From: Alphaproteobacteria bacterium
Lineage (GTDB): Bacteria > Pseudomonadota > Alphaproteobacteria > UBA6615
DNA: 39,347 nucleotides
Direction: 5' to 3'
Assembly (NCBI GenBank): GCA_011087645.1
Contig: JAALLF010000024.1
Location: forward strand, 1 to 39,347
The notes beneath the pieces are model-generated. The model was not told the DNA's origin, made no database searches, and saw only the letters and a list, made by a program, of their open reading frames with translations. The stretch's first letter is position 1; each line of letters begins with the position of its first letter. Both the position numbers and the translations under genes were made by a program. Shown piece by piece: positions 14,676-22,586 of this stretch.

Positions 14676-16220
14676 CTACGACTGACGCAAGTCCGGCACG
14701 CGCTCGCTGCGGAAGGCCATGAAGCTGACCGGATCGTCGGACATATCCTTTATCACCATCTCGAAGACCTTCTTCGCCGGCGTTGTGTGGGTCACTTCGA
14801 CCATGCGCGCCGAGACTTGGTGTTCGCGCATATTAGCCGAGGGCTTCCCGTCGGGATCGGTAATCACGCCGCCGAAGGTGACAAAGACGTTGCCGGTGTC
14901 CGGCAACCGGTAGGCGCCGCTGACGAAATTCGCATAAATCGGATCTTCGCCGCCATCGCCGTAGGACCATATCTGTTCGACGGCCATCGTCGCCGGGTCG
15001 ACGGCGAATTCCACCGCGCGGCTGTGGTTCTTGCCCGGCGGTGTCTTGGGTTCGAACGGCACGGCGCGGTTATTGCCATTGTCGAACACCATGAACGTGC
15101 CTTCATGCGTCACCGAGGGGTCGTGCTGATGGTACTGCCATTCCAACCCGTCGTCCGGGGTTAGTAGCAGGTCCCGCCAGCGCTCGCCCCAATTGGCATG
15201 GGTGCCGAGAATCCATTTTAGATCGCCGGTCTCGCGGTCGACTTTGATTAGCGCGTCCTGGTGGCGCACCGACACCAGGTAACTGTTATCGCTGGCGTCA
15301 TAGGCGATGCCGTTGGCATGGGCCCAGTCGACACCGCCCTCATAGCCGCGCATATGCCAGAACGGATCGTTCAGGCCGTAGCCGATGCGATAGGGGTCGA
15401 GCAGATCGAATAGCTTTATGTCCCGCACGATCTCGCCGTCGCGGGTGAATTCGACGATCGTGTCGCCGATGATCGGCCGGGTTTCCTTCGGCGCATCCGG
15501 GTCGCTGTCGTCGGTCGGGTAGTCGTCGAAATCCGTGGTCTCGTGACTCAGCACGACGATATTGCCCGACGGCATTTCGGCGATGGAGTGGTGGATACTC
15601 TGGGTCTCGATGGCGACCCCATCGGGCGGTGGATTATCCTTATGATGCAGCGGATACCAGCGTCCCACCTGGTTGCCCAGCATGTCGAGTTCGTTGAGGA
15701 TAAAATTGCCGGTGAGCCATAGCAGATTGCCGTTGGCCAGCCGTTGGACGTCCTGCACTTGGCCCGGCATTTCGCGGTGCCAGACAATGTCGCCGTGCTG
15801 GTCGATGCCGACCAGATAATTAACGTGTTTCTCGACCTTTGCCAGGGGGTGATGGCCGACCGGAAAGATCATCGTCGCCGGTTCGCGCGCCGCCGGCTCG
15901 CAGAGCTGAATGTCGAGGGGCGGGAAGTCGTCGGGCAGGGGCGGCGTGGTGAAGTGCAACGGCGCGTCCGCGGCAACCATATTGCCGGCGTCGTCGCGGG
16001 CGCTGACCGTGATCTCGTAATCGGTGCCGACCGCCAGACCGAGCAGCGCTTGGCTGTGTTCGGTGGCCGCATCGTCGGTTTCGACGGTCCAGCTATGGCC
16101 GCCGCCCGACACCGCGAATACCGCGCGCGATGGCGCATCGGTGGCGAAGCTGACGATCGCCGCCAAGGGCATGGTCTCGTTGGGATTGGGGGCGACGCTG
16201 GGCGATTGGGTAAATTGCAT
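14676..16220 (-). CDS. Arylsulfate sulfotransferase-like protein (ASST family)
   Basis: A 514-residue protein resembling PAPS-independent arylsulfate sulfotransferases, which move a sulfuryl group between phenolic compounds. A fibronectin-like N-terminal domain (about 15-95) precedes a six-bladed propeller. Family landmarks are SIHHSIAEM (His210/211), WAHANGIAYD (His301), LVSVRHQDALIKVDR (Arg319), WILGTHANWG and YHQHDP (His364/His366). The His301-Arg319 spacing of 18 equals that recalled for E. coli AssT His356-Arg374. No convincing signal peptide is visible from this ATG or from the upstream in-frame starts at 16265 and 16364, which is odd because known AssT enzymes are periplasmic. No dsbL/dsbI partners adjoin. 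It lies inside the flagellar cluster, so its role there is unclear. Confidence 0.8.
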   Translation of the reverse strand: MQFTQSPSVAPNPNETMPLAAIVSFATDAPSRAVFAVSGGGHSWTVETDDAATEHSQALLGLAVGTDYEITVSARDDAGNMVAADAPLHFTTPPLPDDFPPLDIQLCEPAAREPATMIFPVGHHPLAKVEKHVNYLVGIDQHGDIVWHREMPGQVQDVQRLANGNLLWLTGNFILNELDMLGNQVGRWYPLHHKDNPPPDGVAIETQSIHHSIAEMPSGNIVVLSHETTDFDDYPTDDSDPDAPKETRPIIGDTIVEFTRDGEIVRDIKLFDLLDPYRIGYGLNDPFWHMRGYEGGVDWAHANGIAYDASDNSYLVSVRHQDALIKVDRETGDLKWILGTHANWGERWRDLLLTPDDGLEWQYHQHDPSVTHEGTFMVFDNGNNRAVPFEPKTPPGKNHSRAVEFAVDPATMAVEQIWSYGDGGEDPIYANFVSGAYRLPDTGNVFVTFGGVITDPDGKPSANMREHQVSARMVEVTHTTPAKKVFEMVIKDMSDDPVSFMAFRSERVPDLRQS

Positions 16221-16317
16221 GGCAGAACACTCGACGATCAATTGAATTGATCGCGTTCCTACCATGAATGCCGCCCGGCGGCATCTCGACTTTCGGATGG
16301 CTATGGTGCGAGCGTCG

Positions 16318-17070
16318 TCAGCCGAAGCTTTGCACCAGGCTGCCGGCGACCAGATACCAGCCATCGACCAGCACGAAAAAGATCAGCTTAAAGGGTAGTG
16401 AGATCATGATCGGCGGTAGCATCATCATGCCCATCGACATCAGGATCGAGGCGACCACCATGTCGATGATCACGAAGGGGATGAACAGCAGAAAGCCGAT
16501 TTCGAAAGCGCGGCGCAGTTCGGAAATCATGAAGGCCGGGATTAGTGCGCGCAGCGGTGTCGCCTCGGGGCCTTCGATATTCTCGATCTCGGCCAGGTCG
16601 AGGAACAGGCGCAAATCCTGATCGCGCACATGGGTGACCATGAACACTTTGACTGGCGCCATGGAGCGCTCGAAGGCTTCGGTCTGGGTAATTTCTTCGT
16701 TGATCAGGGGCTCGATGCCCTGTTCGTAGGCGGCCTCGAAGGTCGGCGCCATGACGAAGGCGGTAAGGAACAGCGCCAGGCTGACAATCACCGTGTTGGG
16801 CGGCGTCTGCTGGGTGCCGATGGCGGAACGCAGAAACGCCAGCACCACGACGATGCGGGTGAAGCTGGTGACCATGATGATGATCGAGGGCGCCAGGCTG
16901 AGAACCGTCAGCAGCGCGACCAGTTGAACGATACGCGTCGTCGTCGTGGTGCCGTCGCCGAGGTCGAGCGACAGGCTTTGCGCCGCCGCCGGCACACTGA
17001 TGATCAGCGCGATCGCCAGTCCCAGGCTGGCTGTCAACGCCAGCCGGCGAAGCCGTTGGGCCATGCTCAT
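16318..17070 (-). CDS. fliP: Flagellar export gate protein FliP
   Basis: A 250-residue core subunit of the type III export gate (FliP5-FliQ4-FliR1). It has a cleavable signal sequence (about 1-30, ending PAAAQS), then transmembrane segments with the FliP signatures MVTSFTRIVVVLAFLRSA, GTQQTPPN and, near the C-terminus, FLLFIPFVIIDMVVASILMS-type, MMMLPP and SLPFKLIFFVLVDGW. The length is normal. It overlaps fliO by 4 bp (ATGA). fliQ and fliR are not adjacent here but sit 3 kb away at 20320-21366. Confidence 0.97.
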   Translation of the reverse strand: MSMAQRLRRLALTASLGLAIALIISVPAAAQSLSLDLGDGTTTTTRIVQLVALLTVLSLAPSIIIMVTSFTRIVVVLAFLRSAIGTQQTPPNTVIVSLALFLTAFVMAPTFEAAYEQGIEPLINEEITQTEAFERSMAPVKVFMVTHVRDQDLRLFLDLAEIENIEGPEATPLRALIPAFMISELRRAFEIGFLLFIPFVIIDMVVASILMSMGMMMLPPIMISLPFKLIFFVLVDGWYLVAGSLVQSFG

Positions 17071-17408
17071 CGGGTTGGCTCGCTGCGGTCGGCTTCGGTG
17101 GCCGCCTTGGCGGTTTCCAGCCGGTCGGCGAAGCCGTCGCTATTTGCCGCCATGGTGATACCGGTTTCGATAACGGTCTCGGCGGTCGGGCTGAGCAGGA
17201 TCAGATGCTCCACATCGTCGCGTTTAATCAGGATAAGCCGGCGCTTGGCGTCGACGATGGAGACTTCGACCACCCCCAACCGTCCCTTACCGGCGGCAGC
17301 GGTGATGCGGCCGGTGCCGTAGCGCCGCAGTACCCAGGCCAGGCCGGCCAACAGGCCGATGACGACCACGAAGGACAGCAAAAAACGGGCGAAATCAACG
17401 AGATCCAT
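17067..17408 (-). CDS. fliO: Flagellar export protein FliO
   Basis: A 113-residue small membrane protein that helps FliP complex assembly. One N-terminal transmembrane helix (about 8-26, FLLSFVVVIGLLAGLAWVL) is followed by a cytoplasmic domain with LGVVEVSIVDAKRRLILIKRD and HLILLSPTAETVIE, typical of FliO. No clear ribosome site precedes the ATG at 17408. The fliO-fliP overlap indicates translational coupling. It is the first of two genes after a 91-bp gap from the small helical protein gene at 17500. Confidence 0.92.
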   Translation of the reverse strand: MDLVDFARFLLSFVVVIGLLAGLAWVLRRYGTGRITAAAGKGRLGVVEVSIVDAKRRLILIKRDDVEHLILLSPTAETVIETGITMAANSDGFADRLETAKAATEADRSEPTR

Positions 17409-17499
17409 GAGGCTTAACCGGTGACCAAATCAGGAAAAAATCGACATAAACTCGGCATTGCAGCCGGGGGCGCAGTCGTAGGTGCAATCGGGAATTCGA

Positions 17500-17811
17500 T
17501 CAGTCCTGGCCGCCGGTGATGTCGATTTCGCCGGCCGCGCTCAGATCGTTGAGCCGCTCATTGATTTCGGTCTGCTCGGCCTCGATATCGGCTTTGACCT
17601 CGTTGAGGCCGCTCAGCAAGCGCTCGAGCTGTGGGCGCACCTTGGGCGCGTCGGCTTGCGGCAATTCGACCGCCGCCTTGCAAGTCTTGGCAACCATCAG
17701 GTTGAAGCCGTCCAGGTCGACGGCGTCACCCTCGCGCATGGCGACGCGCAGATCGTCGAGCGAGGCGACGGCTTGGTCCAATTCTTCGCGGACAGTGTTC
17801 AGATCAGTCAT
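17500..17811 (-). CDS. Small acidic helical protein of the flagellar cluster
   Basis: A 103-residue protein, almost entirely helical and rich in Glu, Asp and Leu, with no membrane segment. Visible segments are TVREELDQAVASLDDLRVAM, LMVAKTCKAAVELPQADAP, and a C-terminal amphipathic helix ending ERLNDLSAAGEIDITGGQD. I do not recognise a named family. Its size and helical character resemble export chaperones of the FlgN/FliT kind, but this is inference from context only. The start at 17811 follows GCGGAGG. It lies 13 bp after the FhlB-like gene and upstream of fliO, probably in one transcript. Confidence 0.75.
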   Translation of the reverse strand: MTDLNTVREELDQAVASLDDLRVAMREGDAVDLDGFNLMVAKTCKAAVELPQADAPKVRPQLERLLSGLNEVKADIEAEQTEINERLNDLSAAGEIDITGGQD

Positions 17812-17824
17812 GTCATAGCCTCCG

Positions 17825-18205
17825 CTATGGGTTGTTGTTGGTTCGGCCGGCGGAAACATCGTTGGCCCGGTAGACGTAGCTAAGGATTTCAGCGACCGCG
17901 GCGAGCGCGTGCAGCGGCACCTCGGTATCGACTTCGATGGCTTCGAGAATTTCGGCGAGATTGGCGTCTTCACGCACTTTCACGCCGCTGGCGAAGGCCA
18001 ATTCGAGAATTTGGTCGGCCACCGCGCCATGGCCCTTGGCGATAATGCGCGGGGCGGTCTCGGTCAGCGGCGCGCCGACCTTCTCGGCATCGGTGCCTTT
18101 GATCGCAATCGCGGCTTGGCGCGCTTGCGCTAATTTCTCGTCATCGAGTTCTTCAGGCACGAAAGGGTCCCGTCGGGTTGCAAGCAGCCTTCTGCCACTC
18201 GCCAT
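17825..18205 (-). CDS. FhlB-like protein (FlhB C-terminal domain homolog)
   Basis: A 126-residue soluble protein equivalent to the cytoplasmic domain of FlhB without the membrane part. It shares the order AIAIKG, PRIIAKGHGAVADQI, ELAFASGVKVREDANLAEIL, and a C-terminal EVPLHALAAVAEILSYVYR with FlhB at 21378-22496. FlhB has the self-cleaving NPTH loop; this protein has no NPTH and starts just at the following strand. FhlB-type proteins in other bacteria can replace the small FlhB fragment in the export switch. A role in hook-to-filament switching is inferred. The ATG at 18205 has a close AGGG; a start a few codons later cannot be excluded. Confidence 0.85.
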   Translation of the reverse strand: MASGRRLLATRRDPFVPEELDDEKLAQARQAAIAIKGTDAEKVGAPLTETAPRIIAKGHGAVADQILELAFASGVKVREDANLAEILEAIEVDTEVPLHALAAVAEILSYVYRANDVSAGRTNNNP

Positions 18206-18635
18206 CGACCCTGACCGATTATGCTTAAGGAAACGTTAAAGGCGGGCAGTGCGCAGGGTTGCGCGCGGCTCTGCGAACCGGTTTCTAACAAGCCAACAGG
18301 TTTGAAATAACGTCAACTAGCTGGGGAGACCCGGCCCAATCATAGTGTCAGCCCCGACTACTCCGTCTGCAGCAGCGAATAGCGCTCGTCGGCGGCGATG
18401 CAATCGGCTTCCGGCAGGCCGAGTTCCTTGCGCACGATGTTGGTCCCGAGCACCAGCGACACCATCTTCTCGCGCACATGACGGCGGTGGCGCGGTACAT
18501 GAGCTATTCCTGCCAATTAGGATTCGATTTTATAAGTTGCGGAACGCGTAGAGCGCCACGATGGCGGAAGCAAACGAGGATGTCGTTGATCGTCGCGCAG
18601 CGGATGGCCAGTCGGCCTTTGAATGCGGGTATCGG
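18206..18635. other. 430-bp gap between fhlB-like gene and csrA with coding-looking remnants
   Basis: On the minus strand this gap shows two stretches with coding character. One, about 18514-18640, reads AFKGRLAIRCATINDIL and ends at a TAG after PNWQE. The other is the 18358-18516 frame described separately. They are in different frames. Between the remnant and the FhlB-like gene (18206-18357) I see no gene. The pattern suggests a degraded gene or the remains of an insertion. Confidence 0.45.
18358..18516 (-). CDS. Possible small protein or 3' gene remnant
   Basis: A 52-codon minus-strand frame, opened by a TTG at 18516 or by internal GTG/ATG codons and ended by TAG at 18358. From about codon 10 on it has the strongly G/C-ending codons of real genes here (VREKMVSLVLGTNIVRKEL, then GLPEADCIAADERYSLLQTE). 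No ribosome site precedes the TTG. The first codons are less coding-like, so this may be the 3' end of a decayed gene rather than an independent small gene. I do not recognise the family. Confidence 0.4.
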   Translation of the reverse strand: MAGIAHVPRHRRHVREKMVSLVLGTNIVRKELGLPEADCIAADERYSLLQTE

Positions 18636-18845
18636 CTAGTCGTCGTCGGTGGCCGGACTGGCGCCGGCCGCTTCGGCGGCTTTTTCCGCTTGGATCCGCT
18701 CGTAAATCTCCTGCCGGTAGACGCTGACATCCGAGGGGAAAGTCAGGCCCAGCTTGATCGATTTGCCGCGGACGTCGACGACGGTGAGTTCGATGTCGTC
18801 GTTGATGATGAGCGATTCGCCGATTTTGCGTGTCAGATAGAGCAT
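18636..18845 (-). CDS. csrA: Carbon storage/flagellin regulator CsrA
   Basis: A 69-residue RNA-binding post-transcriptional regulator. The conserved N-terminus MLYLTRKIGESLIIND, the RGKSIKLGL strand and the IYERIQAEK helix match CsrA. A short acidic tail ends TDDD. In flagellated bacteria CsrA represses translation, classically of flagellin, and is often encoded beside flagellar genes, as here. AGGATC precedes the ATG. It is divergent from flgB. A weak GG-N10-GC sigma-54-like pair on the minus strand near 18978-18993 lies about 130 bp upstream and may or may not be functional. Confidence 0.95.
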   Translation of the reverse strand: MLYLTRKIGESLIINDDIELTVVDVRGKSIKLGLTFPSDVSVYRQEIYERIQAEKAAEAAGASPATDDD

Positions 18846-19069
18846 GATCCTGCAATTGGTCCGGCGATCAGGGGGGCGAAAACCCTTACATTCCCTGCGA
18901 TGGCGACGATCGACCGGCCGATCCTCCCTGGTTCGTCGCGCCCAGTCTATCGCGCTTTACCTTTTGTTAATAGCCGAGCGTGATACTGGCCAAGTTAAAT
19001 CAAATTTTCGATAAATTGTTTGCTAATGCCTGTCCCGGTGGAAATTCCGGCGCGGGCGGAACGGCGCGG

Positions 19070-19480
19070 ATGGAATTTAACAACGTCCCCATAATGCAGA
19101 TGATGACCAAGAAGATGTCTTGGTTGTCGCGTCGCACTGAAGTCATTGCGCAGAACGTCTCCAATGCCGATACGCCGGGCTATAACGCGCGCGACCTGAA
19201 GCAGGTTGATTTTCGCGACCTGGTGGCGCGTGAGGCGGGTCCGAAGGACGCCGGGCCGCGGGTCACCAATGCCCGCCACATGACCGGCACCACCGCGACC
19301 CTGCCATTCGATTCCGAAAAGACCCCGGACAATTTCGAAACCAGCATCAACGGTAACGATGTCAGCCTGGAACAGCAGTTGACGCGCCTCGGGCAAACCC
19401 AACTGTCGTATCAGGCGACCACCAATCTGTACCGTAAGCATCTTGATCTGTTCCGCATCGCGCTCGGCCGTGGCCGCTAG
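19070..19480 (+). CDS. flgB: Flagellar proximal rod protein FlgB
   Basis: A 136-residue proximal rod subunit and export substrate of the flagellar type III system. Landmarks are VIAQNVSNADTPGYNARDL near the N-terminus and the C-terminal helix with SYQATTNLYRKHLDLFRIAL. The central loop is poorly conserved, as expected. I chose the ATG at 19070. The frame extends upstream to 18980, but those 30 residues do not fit the family and the normal FlgB size is matched by the shorter form. It is the first gene of flgB-flgC-fliE-fliQ-fliR-flhB. Confidence 0.95.
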   Translation: MEFNNVPIMQMMTKKMSWLSRRTEVIAQNVSNADTPGYNARDLKQVDFRDLVAREAGPKDAGPRVTNARHMTGTTATLPFDSEKTPDNFETSINGNDVSLEQQLTRLGQTQLSYQATTNLYRKHLDLFRIALGRGR

Positions 19481-19505
19481 CGCGTGGCGTTGAGGAGGAA
19501 TTTCA

Positions 19506-19916
19506 TTGTCTGAATTTCAAAAGGCCATGCAGGTCGCCACATCGGGTATGATCGCGCAGAACGTGCGCGTGCGGGTGATCTCGCAAAATATCGCCAATGC
19601 GGAAAGCTTGGGCACCAGCCCGGGCGGCAAGCCCTATCAGCGCCAGACCGTGTCGTTCAAGAACGCCATGGATCGCGCGAGCGGCGTCGAAGTTGTCGAA
19701 GTCGGCAGGATCGGGGTCGACCGCACGGCGTTCGGCCAGAACTTCGATCCCGGCCATCCGGCGGCCGACGAGAACGGCTATGTACTGTTGCCCAACGTCA
19801 AGCCGCTGATCGAAATGGTCGATCTGCGCCAGGCCCAGCGCAGCTATGAAGCCAATCTGAGAGTGGTCGACGTGGCGCGGACCATGGTGTCGCGCACCAT
19901 CGATTTACTGCGTTAA
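19506..19916 (+). CDS. flgC: Flagellar proximal rod protein FlgC
   Basis: A 136-residue rod subunit (the usual size). Landmarks are the N-terminal AMQVATSGMIAQNVRVRVIS helix, SQNIANAES, GGKPYQRQTVSF, and the C-terminal LIEMVDLRQAQRSYEANL, then MVSRTIDLLR. The start is a rare TTG at 19506: GAGGAGG lies 8 bases before it, whereas the next ATG (19527) is too far from any ribosome site and would remove conserved residues. It lies 25 bp after flgB. Confidence 0.95.
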   Translation: MSEFQKAMQVATSGMIAQNVRVRVISQNIANAESLGTSPGGKPYQRQTVSFKNAMDRASGVEVVEVGRIGVDRTAFGQNFDPGHPAADENGYVLLPNVKPLIEMVDLRQAQRSYEANLRVVDVARTMVSRTIDLLR

Positions 19917-19960
19917 CGCGACAAAACACGCGAACGATCCGACACTAGGAGGAGAAGGTT

Positions 19961-20275
19961 ATGTCTACATCTATGGCGACAGCCATTAATGCCTATGTTG
20001 ATGCGGTTAAAAGCGCCGGCGCCGGCACTGGCGGCGCGGCGGCGGAGAAAATGCCCGGCGGTAACTTCGCCGATGTGATGAAGTCAATTGGCGAGAGCGC
20101 GCTGGAGGCCGGTGCAAAGGCTGACCAAATGTCGATCGCCGCGGTCGAGGGCAAGGCCAATGTCGCCGAAGTCGTCACCGCCGTCGCCAACGCCGAATTG
20201 GCTTTACAGACCGTGGTTGCGGTGCGCGACCAGGTGGTCACGGCGTATCAGGAAATTCTGCGGATGCCGATCTAA
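19961..20275 (+). CDS. fliE: Flagellar hook-basal body protein FliE
   Basis: A 104-residue adaptor that joins the MS ring and rod. The C-terminal half is typical (ADQMSIAAVEGKANVAEVV, LALQTVVAVRDQVVTAYQEI, ending LRMPI). The N-terminal half is Ala/Gly-rich. A strong AGGAGGAGAAGG ribosome site precedes the ATG. It sits between flgC and the export gate genes, the standard place in alphaproteobacteria. Confidence 0.95.
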   Translation: MSTSMATAINAYVDAVKSAGAGTGGAAAEKMPGGNFADVMKSIGESALEAGAKADQMSIAAVEGKANVAEVVTAVANAELALQTVVAVRDQVVTAYQEILRMPI

Positions 20276-20319
20276 GGATAACGCGCGGCTCCAATCCCTT
20301 AACCGCAGAAAGCGTTCAT

Positions 20320-20586
20320 ATGGATATGGCCCAGGTACTCGATGTTACGCGCGAAGCGATCATCGTCCTTCTAAAGTTAGCCTCGCCGCTGATGATCATC
20401 GCCCTATTGGTGGGCTTGGTCATTTCGCTGTTCCAGGCGCTGACCCAAATTCAAGAAATGACCCTGGCCTTCGTGCCGAAGATCCTGGTGATCTTCGTCT
20501 CGCTGCTGTTTTTCCTGCCGTTCATGGTGACGACCCTGGTCACGTTTACGCAAGGCCTGGCGACCCGCATCATCGGTATTGGCTAA
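20320..20586 (+). CDS. fliQ: Flagellar export gate protein FliQ
   Basis: An 88-residue membrane protein of two transmembrane helices (about 20-40 and 52-75). Characteristic features are LKLASPLMIIALLVGLVISL-type, then FQALTQIQEMTLAFVPK, LLFFLPFMV and a short C-terminal TRIIGIG. Four copies of FliQ join FliP and FliR in the export gate. ATG codons at 20320 and 20326 are both possible. It is followed after 15 bp by fliR. Confidence 0.95.
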   Translation: MDMAQVLDVTREAIIVLLKLASPLMIIALLVGLVISLFQALTQIQEMTLAFVPKILVIFVSLLFFLPFMVTTLVTFTQGLATRIIGIG

Positions 20587-20601
20587 GCGCCACCCCGCGC
20601 C

Positions 20602-21366
20602 ATGCTTGAAGGGCTGCTCGTTACAGACGTCTATTTGTTCCTCGCGATATTTGCGCGCATGGGCGCCGCCGTCATGGTTTTGCCCGGCTTCGGCGAGTTG
20701 ACCATACCCGCGCGGGTGCGCCTGGCTCTGGCGCTGACCCTGACATTTGTCCTATTCCCGCTTGTCGTCGATCTTATCCCGGCGATGCCGGCGAACGGGT
20801 TTGGCTTGGCGACGTTTATCGCTGGCGAGGTGCTGATCGGCATCGTCATCGGCGCACTGGCGCGTATCCTGGTCTCCAGCTTGCAAGTCGCCGGCACCAT
20901 CATCGCCTTCAATTCCGGCCTCGGCAGCGCCCAGCTATTCGATCCCACAGTGGGCCAGCAGGGCGCCATTACCGGCGCGTTCTTGGCGACCGTCGGCGTG
21001 ACCCTGTTGTTCGTGACCAACCTGCATCATCTGATGTTGCTGGCGTTGGTCGATAGCTACCAACTGTTTGTGCCGGGCGGCGGCTTTCCGGTAGGTGACG
21101 TCTCCGACTTGGCCGCCCAATTCGTATCCCGCAGTTTCCAGATGGGGCTGCAAATCGCCATGCCGGTGGTCATTGTCGGCATACTGATTTACATCTCGAT
21201 GGGTCTGATGGCGCGCCTGATGCCGCAGATCCAGGTCTTCTTCATTGCTCTGCCGCTGCAGATGCTCGTCGCCTTCACCATTTTGGCGCTAACGGTCGGT
21301 GCCAGCATGTTGCTGTTCCTCGACCTGTTTGAATCCACCATCCGCGATTTCCTGATTGTCAGGTAG
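20602..21366 (+). CDS. fliR: Flagellar export gate protein FliR
   Basis: A 254-residue membrane protein with about six hydrophobic segments. Family features are FARMGAAVMVLPGFGE near residue 14, VRLALALTL, EVLIGIVIGALARIL, FNSGLGSAQLFDP and FQMGLQIAMPVVI. It completes the FliP-FliQ-FliR gate. The ribosome site is weak (CCACCCCGCGCC before ATG), which suggests coupling to fliQ. flhB starts 11 bp after its stop. Confidence 0.95.
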   Translation: MLEGLLVTDVYLFLAIFARMGAAVMVLPGFGELTIPARVRLALALTLTFVLFPLVVDLIPAMPANGFGLATFIAGEVLIGIVIGALARILVSSLQVAGTIIAFNSGLGSAQLFDPTVGQQGAITGAFLATVGVTLLFVTNLHHLMLLALVDSYQLFVPGGGFPVGDVSDLAAQFVSRSFQMGLQIAMPVVIVGILIYISMGLMARLMPQIQVFFIALPLQMLVAFTILALTVGASMLLFLDLFESTIRDFLIVR

Positions 21367-21377
21367 GGCAGGTCGAG

Positions 21378-22496
21378 ATGGCGGAAAATGATGATGACAG
21401 CCAAAAAACAGAAGAACCAACCCACAAGCGCCTAACCGATTCGCGCAACAAGGGCGATGTCGCGCAATCGCGCGAAGTCGCCAACTGGTTCATGTTGTTT
21501 TCGGCGGCGGTCGCCGTGGCGCTGTTCGCGCCGTTTAGCGCCGAGCGTATCTACGCCGTCAGTTACCAGTTCCTCGAGAACCCCCATCAAATTTTGGTCA
21601 GCCCGGATTCGCTGCGCAAGATATTCGTCGAAGTCTGGTTCGCGGTGGGCTTTGCCATCGCCGCGCCGATCGGTTTGTTTTTGATCGCCGCGGTTTCCTC
21701 GTCGCTGGTGCAATACGGTTTGCTGTTTGCGCCCGAAAAGATCAAACCGACGTTAAGCAAGATATCCCCGCTCGCCGGCGTCAAACGCATGTTTTCGCTG
21801 CGCTCGGTCACCGAACTTCTCAAGGGCTTGGTGAAAATCTCTCTCGTGGCCGCCATAACGCTTGTGGTGGTCTCGCCGATCTTCGACAAAATTTCGCTTC
21901 TGCCGTCGATGACGGTGCCCATATCGCTGGGCGTTCTCCACGACTCGATCACGCGCCTGCTGGTCGGCGTCGTCTCGGTGGTGACCGCGTTGGCGTTGCT
22001 CGACTTTTTCTATCAACTCTATGAGCACCGTAAAAAGTTACGCATGACCCAGCAGGAAGTGCGCGACGAGATGCGCCAGTCGGAAGGCGACCCCCATATC
22101 AAGGCCCGGTTGCGCCAAATCCGCACCGAGCGCGCGCGCCAACGGATGATGCAGGCGGTGCCCGAGGCGGACGTGGTGATCACCAACCCGACCCATTACG
22201 CCATCGCGCTGAAATACGATCATGACGAGATGGACGCCCCGAAGGTCGTCGCCAAGGGCGTCGACGAGGTGGCCCGGCGTATTCGCGAGCGCGCCGAGGA
22301 ATATGACGTGACCCTGTTCGAAAATCCGCCCTTGGCGCGGGCGCTCTATGCGGCGGTCGATATCAACGACTATATCAAGCCCGAGCATTACGAGGCGGTC
22401 GCCGAAATCATCGCCTTCGTGATGGGCATCAAGAAGGACCGGCCACGTCCCATGGCCGAGACCGCTTTCGATGAGGCGCCGGAAGCCGGCGATTAG
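21378..22496 (+). CDS. flhB: Flagellar export switch protein FlhB
   Basis: A 372-residue protein. The N-terminal TEEPTHKRLTDSRNKGDVAQS is typical (first part SQKTEEPTHKRL). Four transmembrane segments span about 35-210. The C-terminal cytoplasmic domain carries the self-cleavage motif N270-P271-T272-H273 within VVITNPTHYAIALKYD. Cleavage between Asn and Pro switches export from hook to filament proteins. The C-terminal helical part ends with YEAVAEIIAFVMG. It is the last gene of the flgB operon. A second gene (17825-18205) encodes a stand-alone homolog of the C-terminal domain. Confidence 0.97.
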   Translation: MAENDDDSQKTEEPTHKRLTDSRNKGDVAQSREVANWFMLFSAAVAVALFAPFSAERIYAVSYQFLENPHQILVSPDSLRKIFVEVWFAVGFAIAAPIGLFLIAAVSSSLVQYGLLFAPEKIKPTLSKISPLAGVKRMFSLRSVTELLKGLVKISLVAAITLVVVSPIFDKISLLPSMTVPISLGVLHDSITRLLVGVVSVVTALALLDFFYQLYEHRKKLRMTQQEVRDEMRQSEGDPHIKARLRQIRTERARQRMMQAVPEADVVITNPTHYAIALKYDHDEMDAPKVVAKGVDEVARRIRERAEEYDVTLFENPPLARALYAAVDINDYIKPEHYEAVAEIIAFVMGIKKDRPRPMAETAFDEAPEAGD

Positions 22497-22586
22497 TCGC
22501 GCTGTTGCTATGGCGTCGGCCGGCGTGACAATTTGGCCGGGCAACCGAACGGCGATGTGCTGTTCGACGGGAACGGCGACGAATTA

